This document shows, piece after piece, positions 1 through 9,265 of a DNA stretch of 52,586 bases. This stretch comes from Planctomycetota bacterium (GTDB lineage: Bacteria; Planctomycetota; Planctomycetia; JALXBF01): assembly GCA_026981825.1 (NCBI GenBank), contig JALSID010000323.1:1-52586 (forward strand), in the 5' to 3' direction. Below the pieces are notes generated by a model, which saw only the letters and a program-made list of their open reading frames with translations, searched no databases and was not told the DNA's origin. The number at the start of each line of letters is the position of its first letter. Position 1 is the stretch's first letter. Position numbers and translations under genes: made by a program.

Positions 1-363
1 CCCCCACGGTACCGTGGCCGCCGCGCTGGGTGCACCGGGTCGATGAAAAGTCGTTTAGGGGGTAAGATAGGCTCTGGCATATGCCCCCCGCGACGGGCTG
101 GCGTTGCGGGGGCGACCTCCGGTTGCATCGCAGGCAGCGGGGCGTTACCGGCTCTCGCTCGAGCACCGTTCCTTTCAGGGGGGCAATTGTGCTGGGGGCG
201 AGTCAACAGACGGCCGCCGCATGCATGAGTTTGACCGTCCCTGTGCGATGCCGGCGCGGAGAACGCCGGTCGAACATCCGCCGGCAGGAGCGCGGATGCG
301 CTATGCCGGCCTCGGCCCCCCGAGGCCCCGATGGTATGCAGGCGAGCGAGACGCCGGCGTTCG
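1..363. other. No gene recognised at window start
   Basis: This stretch lies downstream of the stop of the minus-strand NagB-like gene. The short open frames here are GC-rich and mutually overlapping, lack ribosome-binding sites, and show no recognisable motif. I see no RNA gene or clear terminator in it. Confidence 0.5.
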
Positions 364-1314
364 TCAGTGGCATTCCGGGGTGAGCGGCCCGGCCAGTTCG
401 CGGAGGAAGAACAGGCGGCCCGGTTGAGTGGGCATGTAGCTGGAGGGAACCCAGGGATCGGGTCCGTATCGGAGCGTCATCCACAGGCTCATGCCCTGCC
501 ACTGCATACCGCGGCCCAGGGCGCCGTCGGCGCCACCGATGATGCGGTCTGCCCCCAGAAATAGGCCGGGACCAATCGTGTTTGCGAACGCGGGCACCAG
601 CGTTGTGCGGCTCTTGAAACTTGTGATTGCGTTCTGTTCGATGGTGAGCGGGTGGAGTCTGGCGCCGATGCGGTGCGTCTGTGCCCGCCAATCCGCTTCG
701 CTGGAGAATTCCGCCGCGAAGTGGGGTTCCCAGAACGCAATGTGGCAGACGCGACCGATGCCGAAGATCACGGCGAGCTGAGCACCGTTCTTGCGCAGCT
801 CGGAAATCCGCTCAGGATACTCGGGCAGGACCGACTTCGTCGCAAAGAAACGCTGGTTGGGGGGCACAGTCAACGATCCAAGGGGGCCGTAAAACGCGGT
901 TTCCATCGCGTTCTGGAAGGCGCCCGGGTTGGTCGGCGGCAGTGTGTTGCCTTCAGCGTCGCTCCACTCGTCCATGTTGAACCCCCAAACGTGGTCACAT
1001 CCGATGCCCCATTCGGTTAAGAAGTAGACGGCCCACTTGTACATGCCCATGGGGCCGACGGGTAGGATGAGGATCTGCTGCCGCCCCTCGCGACGTGCAT
1101 TCGCGATGACGCTGGCGATCTCGTGGCCCATCTTCACGTCGAATTCGGCCAGGTCCTCGCACGGCACCGGCTCGAACTCCGGGTGCCACCAGCTTTGCCG
1201 TTCGGTAATAGCCTCCGGGGGATTGCTGCAGATCTCGTCGATCTTCTTCAGGTCCCAGCCGACCGGCAGAAAACCTTCCAGAAGCGAGCCTTTGATCGTG
1301 CTGATCAGATCCAT
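364..1314 (-). CDS. NagB-like glucosamine-6-phosphate isomerase/deaminase family protein
   Basis: A protein of about 316 residues with the look of the glucosamine-6-phosphate deaminase / 6-phosphogluconolactonase fold. The segment reading FNMDEW, after a glycine-rich strand-loop ([12 protein letters not shown]), resembles the active-site region of NagB (FNMDEY). It would act on a sugar phosphate in the cytoplasm, but the substrate is not shown by the sequence, and the C-terminal half is divergent from classic NagB (usual length about 260). I chose the ATG at 1314 because GGGGAGAG sits about 7 bases upstream; a GTG 36 bases earlier has no ribosome-binding site. It follows the ATP-grasp gene on the same strand with only 36 bases between, so the two are probably co-transcribed. 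Confidence 0.7.
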   Translation of the reverse strand: MDLISTIKGSLLEGFLPVGWDLKKIDEICSNPPEAITERQSWWHPEFEPVPCEDLAEFDVKMGHEIASVIANARREGRQQILILPVGPMGMYKWAVYFLTEWGIGCDHVWGFNMDEWSDAEGNTLPPTNPGAFQNAMETAFYGPLGSLTVPPNQRFFATKSVLPEYPERISELRKNGAQLAVIFGIGRVCHIAFWEPHFAAEFSSEADWRAQTHRIGARLHPLTIEQNAITSFKSRTTLVPAFANTIGPGLFLGADRIIGGADGALGRGMQWQGMSLWMTLRYGPDPWVPSSYMPTQPGRLFFLRELAGPLTPECH

Positions 1315-1350
1315 GGCATCTCTCCCCGCGTACCACCGCTGCTGGTCCAC

Positions 1351-2445
1351 TTACAAAAACGATCTTACCGTACCGTCCGGCGAGAAGGTAACGGCTCGAC
1401 AGGTGCGAAGCACGCTCACGCTGGGCGCCTCGCACGGGTGCTGCAGGGCCAGTAGCAACCCGAAGATGTTTATCCCCACGGCTGCCGGCTGCGCCGCGAC
1501 CGAGGTGGTCATTCGCGGGTTTACCTCGACGATCAGTGCCTCGGGCCCGCGTCCGCTGTCGGAGCCGATTTGCACTCCCCAGGGCACGATGCAATCGATC
1601 CCGATAAACCCCGTAGCCGGTTCCATCGCGAGCAGAAGGCGATAGAGGAGTTGGTGTAGCGGCATCGCGATGGGATCAGGCAAAGGAATGGCCCCCCCGT
1701 GGTAGGTGAACCGGTCTCCAACCGTGATCCATTGATATGCCGGCGGTAGTAGCACGGCATGTGCGGGACCGAGCAGAGCGGATACGCTGCAGGCTAAACC
1801 GGGGACAAAGGGGGCAATACAGCAGTCGTCAGGCACAGTTTCGGCTGCCGGTACGATCTGGACGCCTTCGCACCCGGCTCCGTAGCGCGGCTTGGCGACG
1901 AGCCGTTCCGGGGGGCCAACGCAAGCGCGTTTGGCCGGCACGTGGGGTACGGCCGGGATCTCCTGTTGTGCCAGCCAACGGTAGGTCTGTACCTTGTCGC
2001 CGAAGAGGGCGCACAAGTCGGCGGGTAGGTTCAACAGCACGCAAGCGTTCCGCGAACAGAGCCGTTCGGCAAAGGTGACCAGTTGGGCGAGAGCGCCGTC
2101 AATTTCAGGGGCAATGAGCAGAAGGGCATCGCAGTAGCAGGTCAGTTCGCGGACGGCATGCTCCGGGCTGGTGCAGCGTTGAGGGCTGCATCGCTCGAGC
2201 CGTGGCATCGTGGGGGTCAGCGCCTCGTGGATGCCGTAGTAAACCTGTTCGACCCCGGGTGTTTCCGCGAAGCCGCGAGCCGCTGCGGCCAGCATGGCTC
2301 GCCCTTCGGGCAGCAACAAGGCAGTGACATCCGAGCTCGGATCTGTACCCCCCGCAAGCACGTATTCCACCACTCCGACGCGGCGTGGAATCGGAGCATC
2401 CCGGACGAGTTGTTCGGCATCTGTTGCTCCGAGTGGCGTAAACAT
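1351..2445 (-). CDS. ATP-grasp family ligase, MfnD-like
   Basis: A 364-residue protein. Its C-terminal half carries ATP-grasp features: a Lys-bearing strand (RLVAKPRYGAGCEGVQ), then a metal-binding signature reading IVEVNPRMTTS. That signature is close to the EINPRLTTS of tyramine-glutamate ligase (MfnD) of methanofuran synthesis and its relatives in methylotrophs and planctomycetes. ATP-grasp enzymes join a carboxylate to an amine using ATP; the substrate here is unknown. The start at 2445 has AACAGGA immediately upstream. It is divergent from fpg, with 209 bases between them that must hold both promoters. The link to tetrahydromethanopterin/methanofuran-type C1 cofactors is inference from family resemblance only. 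Confidence 0.65.
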   Translation of the reverse strand: MFTPLGATDAEQLVRDAPIPRRVGVVEYVLAGGTDPSSDVTALLLPEGRAMLAAAARGFAETPGVEQVYYGIHEALTPTMPRLERCSPQRCTSPEHAVRELTCYCDALLLIAPEIDGALAQLVTFAERLCSRNACVLLNLPADLCALFGDKVQTYRWLAQQEIPAVPHVPAKRACVGPPERLVAKPRYGAGCEGVQIVPAAETVPDDCCIAPFVPGLACSVSALLGPAHAVLLPPAYQWITVGDRFTYHGGAIPLPDPIAMPLHQLLYRLLLAMEPATGFIGIDCIVPWGVQIGSDSGRGPEALIVEVNPRMTTSVAAQPAAVGINIFGLLLALQHPCEAPSVSVLRTCRAVTFSPDGTVRSFL

Positions 2446-2654
2446 TCCTGTTGGCGCCCGCTACCGGCCTGCGTGTACGCCCAGCTCATGCCTGGGCGCC
2501 ATGTATGGTAGCCCGGACGCCGACCCTGCGTGGGCTGTTCGATGCCCGTGTCGAACGGAGCCACCTGGTCCGATCGGGACGGAAGTGCGGGCGCGTGCCT
2601 GAGCGCCACGTGCACGATGAGCCTCGGTGAGTAACGCACGACTGGGAATGAGCG

Positions 2655-3476
2655 ATGCCAGAGCTTCCGGAAGTGGAGACGATGGTGCGGCTGCTCCGAC
2701 CGGCGCTCCGCCGGCGGCGGGTGGCCAATGTCCTATGGACGGACCCGTTCCTCTTCAAGAATGTTGAGCCCAGGCAGTACCGGTCACGGATACGGGGGAC
2801 GACGGTGGCGGACGTCCGGAGGAGCGGCAAATGGCTGATCCTTCGCCACACGGGGGGCCTCTACACCCTCATCCAGCCGCGGATGACCGGCGGATTCCAG
2901 GTGGGTGGGGATAAGCCCCCCGAGCGTTGGAAGGTGGCCTGGGTGCTGGATCGGCCGCCGCTCCGCGTCTGGTATTATGATCTGCGCAGGTTGGGAGTGA
3001 TCCTTCTACTCGGTCGGGGGGATCTGCGTCGGTTGTTGGAGGAGCGTCACGGTCCGGATGCTCTGGTGATAACCGCCGAGGAGCTACACGAGCGGCTTGC
3101 TCACACCGACCGTGCGATCAAAGTGGCGCTGATGGATCAGAAGCTGGTGGCGGGCCTCGGGAACATCTATGCGGAAGAGGCGCTGCACCGAGCCGGCATC
3201 CGACCGGACCGTCCCGCGAACACGCTCACGATTGGCGAATGTCGCCGGTTGGTGCGTGCCATCCGGCAGGTGCTGAAGCTGGCGATTCGACACGCCGGGA
3301 CCACAATCCGGGACTACCGACAGGGGACGGGCGAACCGGGCGGGTTTCAACGGTTGCTCATGGTCTACGGTCGGGAGGGTGAACCATGCTACCGGTGCGG
3401 AACGCCGATCCGGCGGATTCGGCTGAGGGGGTTGCTCAATCGATCGACCCACTTTTGCCCGGCCTGCCAGAGTTAG
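2655..3476 (+). CDS. mutM: Formamidopyrimidine-DNA glycosylase (Fpg/MutM)
   Basis: Bifunctional DNA glycosylase/AP lyase that removes oxidised purines such as 8-oxoguanine. The 273-residue length is normal for the family. The protein begins MPELPEVE, giving the catalytic Pro2 and Glu3 after methionine removal. The middle contains the QKLVAGLGNIYAEEAL segment of the H2TH domain, and the C-terminus holds the zinc finger: C-x2-C (CYRC) and C-x2-C (CPAC) 16 residues apart. All key residues are present, so it should be active. It is divergent from the ATP-grasp gene and followed by recG on the same strand after a roughly 230-base gap. Confidence 0.97.
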   Translation: MPELPEVETMVRLLRPALRRRRVANVLWTDPFLFKNVEPRQYRSRIRGTTVADVRRSGKWLILRHTGGLYTLIQPRMTGGFQVGGDKPPERWKVAWVLDRPPLRVWYYDLRRLGVILLLGRGDLRRLLEERHGPDALVITAEELHERLAHTDRAIKVALMDQKLVAGLGNIYAEEALHRAGIRPDRPANTLTIGECRRLVRAIRQVLKLAIRHAGTTIRDYRQGTGEPGGFQRLLMVYGREGEPCYRCGTPIRRIRLRGLLNRSTHFCPACQS

Positions 3477-3708
3477 CCGTTCGCGACCCTGCTGGATGCG
3501 GTGTCTTTGCCGGCCAGCGCCAGGTTGGTGAATCTTCCCCTGGTGGCAGGGGGCAAGACGCACGGATCCGCTCGTCGCCGTCGGATTGTTTCCCCGACAA
3601 CGGACGGCGGTGCACCTTGGTGGCTCAGCGGTGTGAGCCAGCAGGGCCGGACTGGCACGGATCTAGAATTCGGTGGATCGTAACGGTGCACGGTCGAGTC
3701 GTAGCGCG

Positions 3709-5793
3709 ATGGCAACTCAGCTCAATGGCCTGGAGACAGACGTTCAGTACCTGAAAGGGGTGGGTCCGCGCCGCGCGCAACTCCTTCGCAAGCTGGGGAT
3801 CCGCACGATCCGTGATCTGCTCCTCTACATGCCACGCGGCTACGAGGACGTGAGCGCGATCGTGCCTCTAGCGTCCGTTCGGCGTGGCGACAGGGCTGTC
3901 GTTGCCGGCCAGGTTGTCAACATCGAGCGACTGATCAGCCGAAGTGGCAAGCAGATCGTCTTGATCCTGATCGGCGATTCGACGGGGTTTCTCATCTTGA
4001 AATGGTTCGACTTTACCCAGGTCGCAGACCGATTCCGCCCGGGCCAGACGATCGTGTGTGCCGGTAAGGTCACCGAGTTCAACGGCAGGCTGCAGATGGT
4101 TCACCCCCAGATCATTGCGGTCGATCGGGAAGCGCCGTCCGAACCGTATCTGCCGATCTACAGTCTCACCCAGGACCTGCGCATGCAGGAGCTTCGCCGC
4201 ATCGTTCGCACGGCGCTGGAGCGGTACAGCCATTTGCTCGAGGAAACGCTTCCCCTTTGGTTACGCCAGAAATACGGCTTTCCCACCGTGGATCAGGCGG
4301 TGCGGGAGCTGCATTTCCCCCCGCATCCTGACGTGGGCGAGCGAGCTCGTCGCCGGTTTGCTTACGAGGAGCTGTTATTGCTGCAGATTGCGTTTGCGAT
4401 CCAGCACTACCGGATGCACCGGGCAGCCCGCGCGCCGGTGATCCGGGTTACCGAGAAGATCGACTACCGGATTCGCCGTCTGTTTCCGTTCCAGCTTACC
4501 GAGGGGCAGAATCGCGCGATCGAGGACATCGTTGCTGATCTTCAGTCCGGCCGCCCGATGAACCGGCTGGTTCAGGGGGACGTCGGTTCCGGCAAGACGG
4601 TGGTGGCCACGTATGCGTTGTTGGCGGCGATCGCCAACCATTACCAGGCGGCTCTCATGGCGCCCACCGAAGTGCTCGCCCGGCAGCACTGGGGGACGCT
4701 CGAACGCTACCTGGCCCACAGCCGGGTGCGGCGGGCTTTGCTGATCGGTAGCCGGAGTCCATCGGAGCGGCAGGAGATCCTGGAAGGGATCAAGGCGGGG
4801 GAGATCGACCTGGTTGTGGGCACACACGCAATTATCCAGGAGGATGTCTTGTTCCGTCGACTCGGCGTGGTGGTGATCGACGAGCAGCACAAGTTCGGGG
4901 TTCGCCAGCGGGCGCTGATCCGAGAGAAGGCACCGGGGAATCTGGAGCCCCATTACCTGGTCATGACGGCCACTCCGATCCCTCGGACGCTGACGCTGAC
5001 CGTCTTCGGTGACCTGGACGTGAGCATCATCAGGGATCTTCCTCCTGGTAGGCAGCCGGTGACGACGGAGGTGGTGCCGCCGGAGAAAGTGGACGAGGTG
5101 TATGAGTTCGTTCGGCAGAAGATTCGGGAGGGGCGGCAGGCGTATGTGATCTGCCCGCTGGTGGAGGAGAGCGACGATCTCGAGGGGGTTGCGGCAGCGG
5201 AACAACTGCAGCCCGAGCTGGCGTTGGAGGTGTTCCGCGACGTCCGAGTCGGGCTGGTGCACGGACGAATGCGCGAGGAAGAGAAGGAACGGACGATGGA
5301 AGCGTTCCGGGCGGGCGATCTGGATATTCTTGTGGCTACGTCCGTGGTCGAGGTAGGCGTGGATGTGCCGAACGCGACCGTGATGGTTGTTCTGAATGCC
5401 ACGCGGTTCGGGCTCGCCCAGTTGCATCAGCTCCGTGGACGGATTGCTCGGGGCAGCCATCCCGGGTTCTGTTTCCTCGTGGCGAAGCCGGGTAGCCAGG
5501 TCGCGGCCGAGCGACTGAAGGTGATCGCCTCGACCACCGACGGGTTCAGGATCGCGGAAGAAGACCTGCGCTTGCGTGGGCCTGGGGAGTTCTTCGGCTT
5601 ACGGCAGCACGGGCTCCCGGAGCTGCGGTTCGCGAACCTGGCTCGGGATCAGGAGTTGATCCAGGCGGCACGGAAGGACGCGTTTGCCCTGGTCGAGCGG
5701 GATCCACAGTTGCGCCATCCCGATCTGCGCCAGCTCCGCGACCAGCTTCTCAAGAAGTTTGGCGACCGGATCGAGCTGGCTTCGGTCGGGTAG
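3709..5793 (+). CDS. recG: ATP-dependent DNA helicase RecG
   Basis: Superfamily 2 helicase that remodels stalled replication forks and branch-migrates Holliday junctions. The N-terminal wedge/OB region begins with the YLKGVGPRRAQLL helix-hairpin motif. Walker A (GDVGSGKT) lies near residues 290-297 and the DEQH box near 391-394. These are followed by the MTATPIPRT motif III, the helicase C domain (VVEVGVDVPNATVMV) and the RGRIARG motif. The length of 694 residues matches RecG. I prefer the ATG at 3709; an in-frame GTG at 3673 would add 12 residues with no family resemblance, and neither start has a strong ribosome-binding site. Confidence 0.96.
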   Translation: MATQLNGLETDVQYLKGVGPRRAQLLRKLGIRTIRDLLLYMPRGYEDVSAIVPLASVRRGDRAVVAGQVVNIERLISRSGKQIVLILIGDSTGFLILKWFDFTQVADRFRPGQTIVCAGKVTEFNGRLQMVHPQIIAVDREAPSEPYLPIYSLTQDLRMQELRRIVRTALERYSHLLEETLPLWLRQKYGFPTVDQAVRELHFPPHPDVGERARRRFAYEELLLLQIAFAIQHYRMHRAARAPVIRVTEKIDYRIRRLFPFQLTEGQNRAIEDIVADLQSGRPMNRLVQGDVGSGKTVVATYALLAAIANHYQAALMAPTEVLARQHWGTLERYLAHSRVRRALLIGSRSPSERQEILEGIKAGEIDLVVGTHAIIQEDVLFRRLGVVVIDEQHKFGVRQRALIREKAPGNLEPHYLVMTATPIPRTLTLTVFGDLDVSIIRDLPPGRQPVTTEVVPPEKVDEVYEFVRQKIREGRQAYVICPLVEESDDLEGVAAAEQLQPELALEVFRDVRVGLVHGRMREEEKERTMEAFRAGDLDILVATSVVEVGVDVPNATVMVVLNATRFGLAQLHQLRGRIARGSHPGFCFLVAKPGSQVAAERLKVIASTTDGFRIAEEDLRLRGPGEFFGLRQHGLPELRFANLARDQELIQAARKDAFALVERDPQLRHPDLRQLRDQLLKKFGDRIELASVG

Positions 5794-5948
5794 CGGTGAA
5801 GCTCGGGGACGGCTCGGTGCTGCAGATTGCTGACTGCCGTAGGCATGGGAGGCTGGCGGGATTGAGCTAAGGGCGAACTATGATTAAACATGAGGCACGA
5901 TGCCAAGTATGGCACTCACGGAGGTAGGAACCCCGACGGTACGCCCTC

Positions 5949-7625
5949 ATGTCCTACCGGACGTTCAAGCGCCTGCTGGGCGAGACAAGCCTTGAACGCA
6001 AGTGCCGCTATGTGTTCGGGGCGTGTTTGCTTGCGCTGATTGCCGGGAGCTTCTACTGGTACGCGCGCCGCACGGAAGCTTTGCTCGACGAGCATACCCG
6101 CAGCACCGGTCGCATCCTGGTCTGGTCGGTCTTTTTCAAGCATCACCTCATGCTTTGGGAGCCCGATGAGAATTTCCGGCCCATCATCGAGGAGGTCTGG
6201 GGAGAGCTGGCTCCGATCCACTATGCGGGCTACCACTATCGCTTGATCGTTCCCAAGCCCCCGCGAGCCGAGAACGCGGACGCCCTGGCGCCTCACACGG
6301 ATCTCGAGCGGCAGGCGATTCAGCAATTCCTCAAGGACCGCCGCCAGAACGAGCTGTTCGTCACCGGACCCGAACGCCGTTACATCGGAGCCGTCCGGGC
6401 CACGAAGAGCTGCCTGACCTGCCATGGGCCCGAGCCCAATCTGGCCCTGAAGCCGGTGGCGCGCGAAGGCGATCTGATGGCAGCCGTGAGCATCCGCTTC
6501 CCCCCCAGCGACGAACTTCAGGAGAACCGTGCGATCCTGCTCGCCATGGCCACGGTTACCGCGGTTGTGGCCATGGGGATCTTCCTCGTTATCGTTCGCT
6601 ATGTGATCGCCCGCCCGGTGCAGCATCTCAAGGAGGTGGCCGATGCGATCGCCGGCGGACATTTGAACGTGCGGGCGGATATCCAGACGGGGGACGAGTT
6701 CGAGGAGCTCAGTCACGCGTTCAACCGCATGTTGCGTAACCTGATGGTCATGCAGGAGGAGTTGCGCAGTGCGAACCGCGAGCTGGATCGCAAGGTGGAC
6801 GAGCTGGCCAAGACGAATATGGCCCTGCACCAGCTCTATCGGATGCAGAGCGAGTTCCTCACGACGATGAGCCACGAGCTGCGCACGCCGCTGAATTCGG
6901 TGATCGGCTTCAGCGAGATCCTGGCGAACAGCCCCCGGTTGAACGACCGCGAGCGTCGGTTCGCTCAGCACATCCAGACGGCCGGGAAACAGCTCCTGGC
7001 AATCGTGAACGACCTGCTCGATCTGGCCAAGATCGAGAGTGGCAAGATGGAGGTACGGCCCGAGCGGTTCTCGGTCGCTCAGGTGATCGACGGCATGATT
7101 GCCATGAACCGACCGATGGCCGAACGGAAGCGGATCGAGCTGACCGCGGAGATCCAGGACGATCTCCCCGATGCCTATCAGGACGTGGCCAAGATCCAGC
7201 AGATCCTGTACAACCTGCTTTCGAACGCAGTCAAGTTCACGCCCGAAGGGGGCAAAGTTACCGTAGGGGCTCGCTTGGAAGGCAAGGACCTGGTGCTCTC
7301 CGTCAAGGACACGGGGGTTGGCATACCTCCGGAGGACCGGGATCGGATCTTCGAGAAGTTCCGTCAGGGGAGCTACATCACGAAGGACCGCGACTCGCTG
7401 CTGACGCGCGAGTACCCCGGTACGGGGCTTGGCCTTTCGATCGTGCGTGAGCTGTCTCGGTTGCTGGGGGGCGACGTGACGTTCGAAAGCGTGGTTGGCG
7501 CAGGCACCACGTTCTTCGTACGTATCCCGCTGGAGTACTCGCCACCCAGCGACGGCCAACCCAGCCCGAAGGATTCGCGACCTCCCTCCGAGAAAGCGAT
7601 CCTCCGCGGCTCCGCGCAAAGCTGA
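5949..7625 (+). CDS. Membrane sensor histidine kinase with c-type heme sensor domain
   Basis: A 558-residue two-component kinase. A transmembrane helix (about residues 22-38) is followed by a periplasmic DUF3365/Tll0287-like domain with one c-type heme motif, CLTCH (Cys155, Cys158, His159). Next come a second transmembrane helix (about 195-220), a HAMP linker (about 218-272), a coiled coil, the HisKA box SHELRTPLN with phospho-acceptor His309, and a HATPase domain (N box QILYNLLSNAVKFTP, DTGVGIP, GTGLGLS). The heme suggests sensing of redox state, oxygen or a gaseous ligand; that is inference. No response regulator is adjacent, so its partner must be elsewhere. The gene stands alone and is followed after 43 bases by tandem hairpins that look like terminators. 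Confidence 0.9.
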   Translation: MSYRTFKRLLGETSLERKCRYVFGACLLALIAGSFYWYARRTEALLDEHTRSTGRILVWSVFFKHHLMLWEPDENFRPIIEEVWGELAPIHYAGYHYRLIVPKPPRAENADALAPHTDLERQAIQQFLKDRRQNELFVTGPERRYIGAVRATKSCLTCHGPEPNLALKPVAREGDLMAAVSIRFPPSDELQENRAILLAMATVTAVVAMGIFLVIVRYVIARPVQHLKEVADAIAGGHLNVRADIQTGDEFEELSHAFNRMLRNLMVMQEELRSANRELDRKVDELAKTNMALHQLYRMQSEFLTTMSHELRTPLNSVIGFSEILANSPRLNDRERRFAQHIQTAGKQLLAIVNDLLDLAKIESGKMEVRPERFSVAQVIDGMIAMNRPMAERKRIELTAEIQDDLPDAYQDVAKIQQILYNLLSNAVKFTPEGGKVTVGARLEGKDLVLSVKDTGVGIPPEDRDRIFEKFRQGSYITKDRDSLLTREYPGTGLGLSIVRELSRLLGGDVTFESVVGAGTTFFVRIPLEYSPPSDGQPSPKDSRPPSEKAILRGSAQS

Positions 7626-7668
7626 CGGCGCTCCGAAAGCACCGAACACCCCGCCACACTACCCCTTT

Positions 7669-7771
7669 GGAGTGCGGCACTCCTGTGCCGCTTTAGCTTT
7701 TTGGAGTGCGGCCCTCCGGTGCCGCTTTGGCTTTTTGGAGCGCGGCACTCGCGTGCCGCTCTTCTTAAACA
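7669..7771 (+). repeat. Three tandem 34-bp hairpin repeats (terminator-like)
   Basis: Three units start at 7669, 7703 and 7737, a period of 34. Each has an inverted repeat of the form GCGGCAC-TCCT-GTGCCGC (unit 2 has one mismatch, GCGGCCC) followed by a T-rich tract (TTTGGCTTTTT). The hairpin plus T-run resembles an intrinsic terminator, and the array begins 43 bases after the sensor-kinase stop codon. The same family occurs at 47177-47280, again just after a plus-strand gene. Confidence 0.85.
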
Positions 7772-8400
7772 ACCAAAGCGGTGCAGGGGCCGCCGCATCC
7801 CAAAGGATCCTACCCCCCAGACCACATTGCCGCCCCCTGTATGCGTGTGACCTTCCGCTGGGCTGACCGCTTCCGCGGTCGCGGCGGGCTCGGCTGCGCC
7901 GGCGGCTAGCAGGCTCGCCTCGAGGAGCGGCTTCCTGTCCCTGCGGGCTGCTCGTTCACCCCGAGTTTCTTCCCACTTCCCTCGCTGAGACGCAGTCACC
8001 GGTAACGGGGCCCAGAGCGAGTCCGGCCGAGGACTTCCACCTCGGTGGCTCGATGCGCTGGGGATCGCACTACCACCGCCGGGTCCCGGCGGGGCGGGGC
8101 TACCCGCCAGCCGGCGCCCTCGCCCGGCCGCCGGCGCAAGGGCGCATTCTCCACCAGCCGCGCCTTCTCTCCCCGGCGAGCCGTAGGCTGGCCCCGGGGG
8201 CGGCCCCCTCGCCCCTCAGCGAGTCCTCCCTATGGCGGGACTATTCCGCTGTCGCTGGAAACCGCGTGGGACTGATGATCAGCTCGATCGGCTGGATTGG
8301 TCCGCTCGGTCAGCCCCCGCAACACCCGGCGGCTGGCTCGCCAATTGGCCAGGCGCCTGCGAGAGCCGGCTCACCGTTGCGCAGCCGACGGCGGCAGGCC
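7772..8400. repeat. Gene-free stretch with GC-rich dispersed repeat (copy A)
   Basis: No convincing gene. The part at about 8065-8153 is related to the segment at about 47617-47694 in the same orientation: both have a core with TACCCGSC, a GC-rich block and GCGCATTC. The rest is GC-rich sequence without recognisable features. Open frames through it have the low-complexity composition of translated repeats. It lies directly after the tandem hairpins, as copy B does at 47.2-47.7 kb. Confidence 0.6.
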
Positions 8401-9162
8401 GCGCACTTCTCCCGGTCCCAATCGCCTGGTTTGGTCCTGGGCCAGGTAGCGGCAGAGGAGAAGTCGAACGAGATCCGGGCGATTCCGGCGTTGTTGGAGG
8501 TACCGGAGCTGAGGCGAACGGTGATGGCGGTGGATGCTGCCGGCTGTCAGCAGGAGATGGCGGCGAAGCTCGTAGCGAAGGGCGCGGACTACATCCCGGC
8601 GGTCAAGGGGAATCATCCCACCCGGTATGAGCAGGTCACGTCGTACTTTGAACGGGTCGCCGAAAGCGGCCAAATCGAGGACTTAGCGCAGCACTTGAAA
8701 GAGGAGAGGGGGCATAGCCGGCGTGAGACCCGCCGAACTATCGTGGTCCCTGCCCCGGAGGAGCTGCGGCGTCTGCCGGGTTGGGCCACCGTGTGCACGG
8801 TCGTGATGGTCATCCGGGAATCGCTTCACGAGGCCGGTGGCAAGCTGACATGGGAGATCCGGCACTACGTATCGAGCGCCACCGAGCAAGTGCGCGTGAT
8901 CGCATACGCCGTTCGTTAGCACTGGTTCACAGAGAACGGGCTGCACTGGGTTCTGGATGTCGTGTTTCGCGAAGATGAGGTGCGAGTGCGGAACCGTGTG
9001 CTCGTCCAGAATCTTGCTGCGCTGAACCGGCTCGCCGTGTCTTTGATCCGGACGGATGAGAAAAACGCCAAAGCCGGCATGCGCGCCCGCCGCAAGAAAG
9101 CAGGCTGCGACGCTTCGTACCCGGAGTACTTGCTTTTCGAGGTCCCCCTTCCCACGAAATGA
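8401..9162 (+). pseudogene. ISAs1-family transposase remnant, 5'-truncated with internal stop
   Basis: From about 8428 the frame reads GLVLGQVAAEEKSNEI and then a VDAAGCQQEMAAKLV block, the hallmarks of ISAs1-family DDE transposases. The C-terminal part (HWFTENGLHWVLDVVFREDEVR) continues in the same frame to the stop at 9160-9162. A TAG codon at 8917-8919 interrupts it where the family normally has Ser (R-S-H-W), so a single base change (TCG to TAG) explains the nonsense mutation. The N-terminal domain and the first catalytic segment are missing or unrecognisable upstream. No terminal inverted repeats were identified. This is a dead copy. Confidence 0.85.
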
Positions 9163-9265
9163 CGTGCGTTAGCCCTGAGCTTAACCCCTGGCCGGGGTGC
9201 CGCCGCGAACCTGTTGCGCCTCTGGAACCGTGTTCCTGGGTGGCAACAATACGAAAGTAGGCGGT

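Noticed and set aside
5916..7649. 577-residue open frame on the minus strand opposite the sensor kinase
   Set aside because: It is a GC-driven shadow: rich in His, Arg and Leu, no motif, and entirely antisense to an unmistakable kinase.
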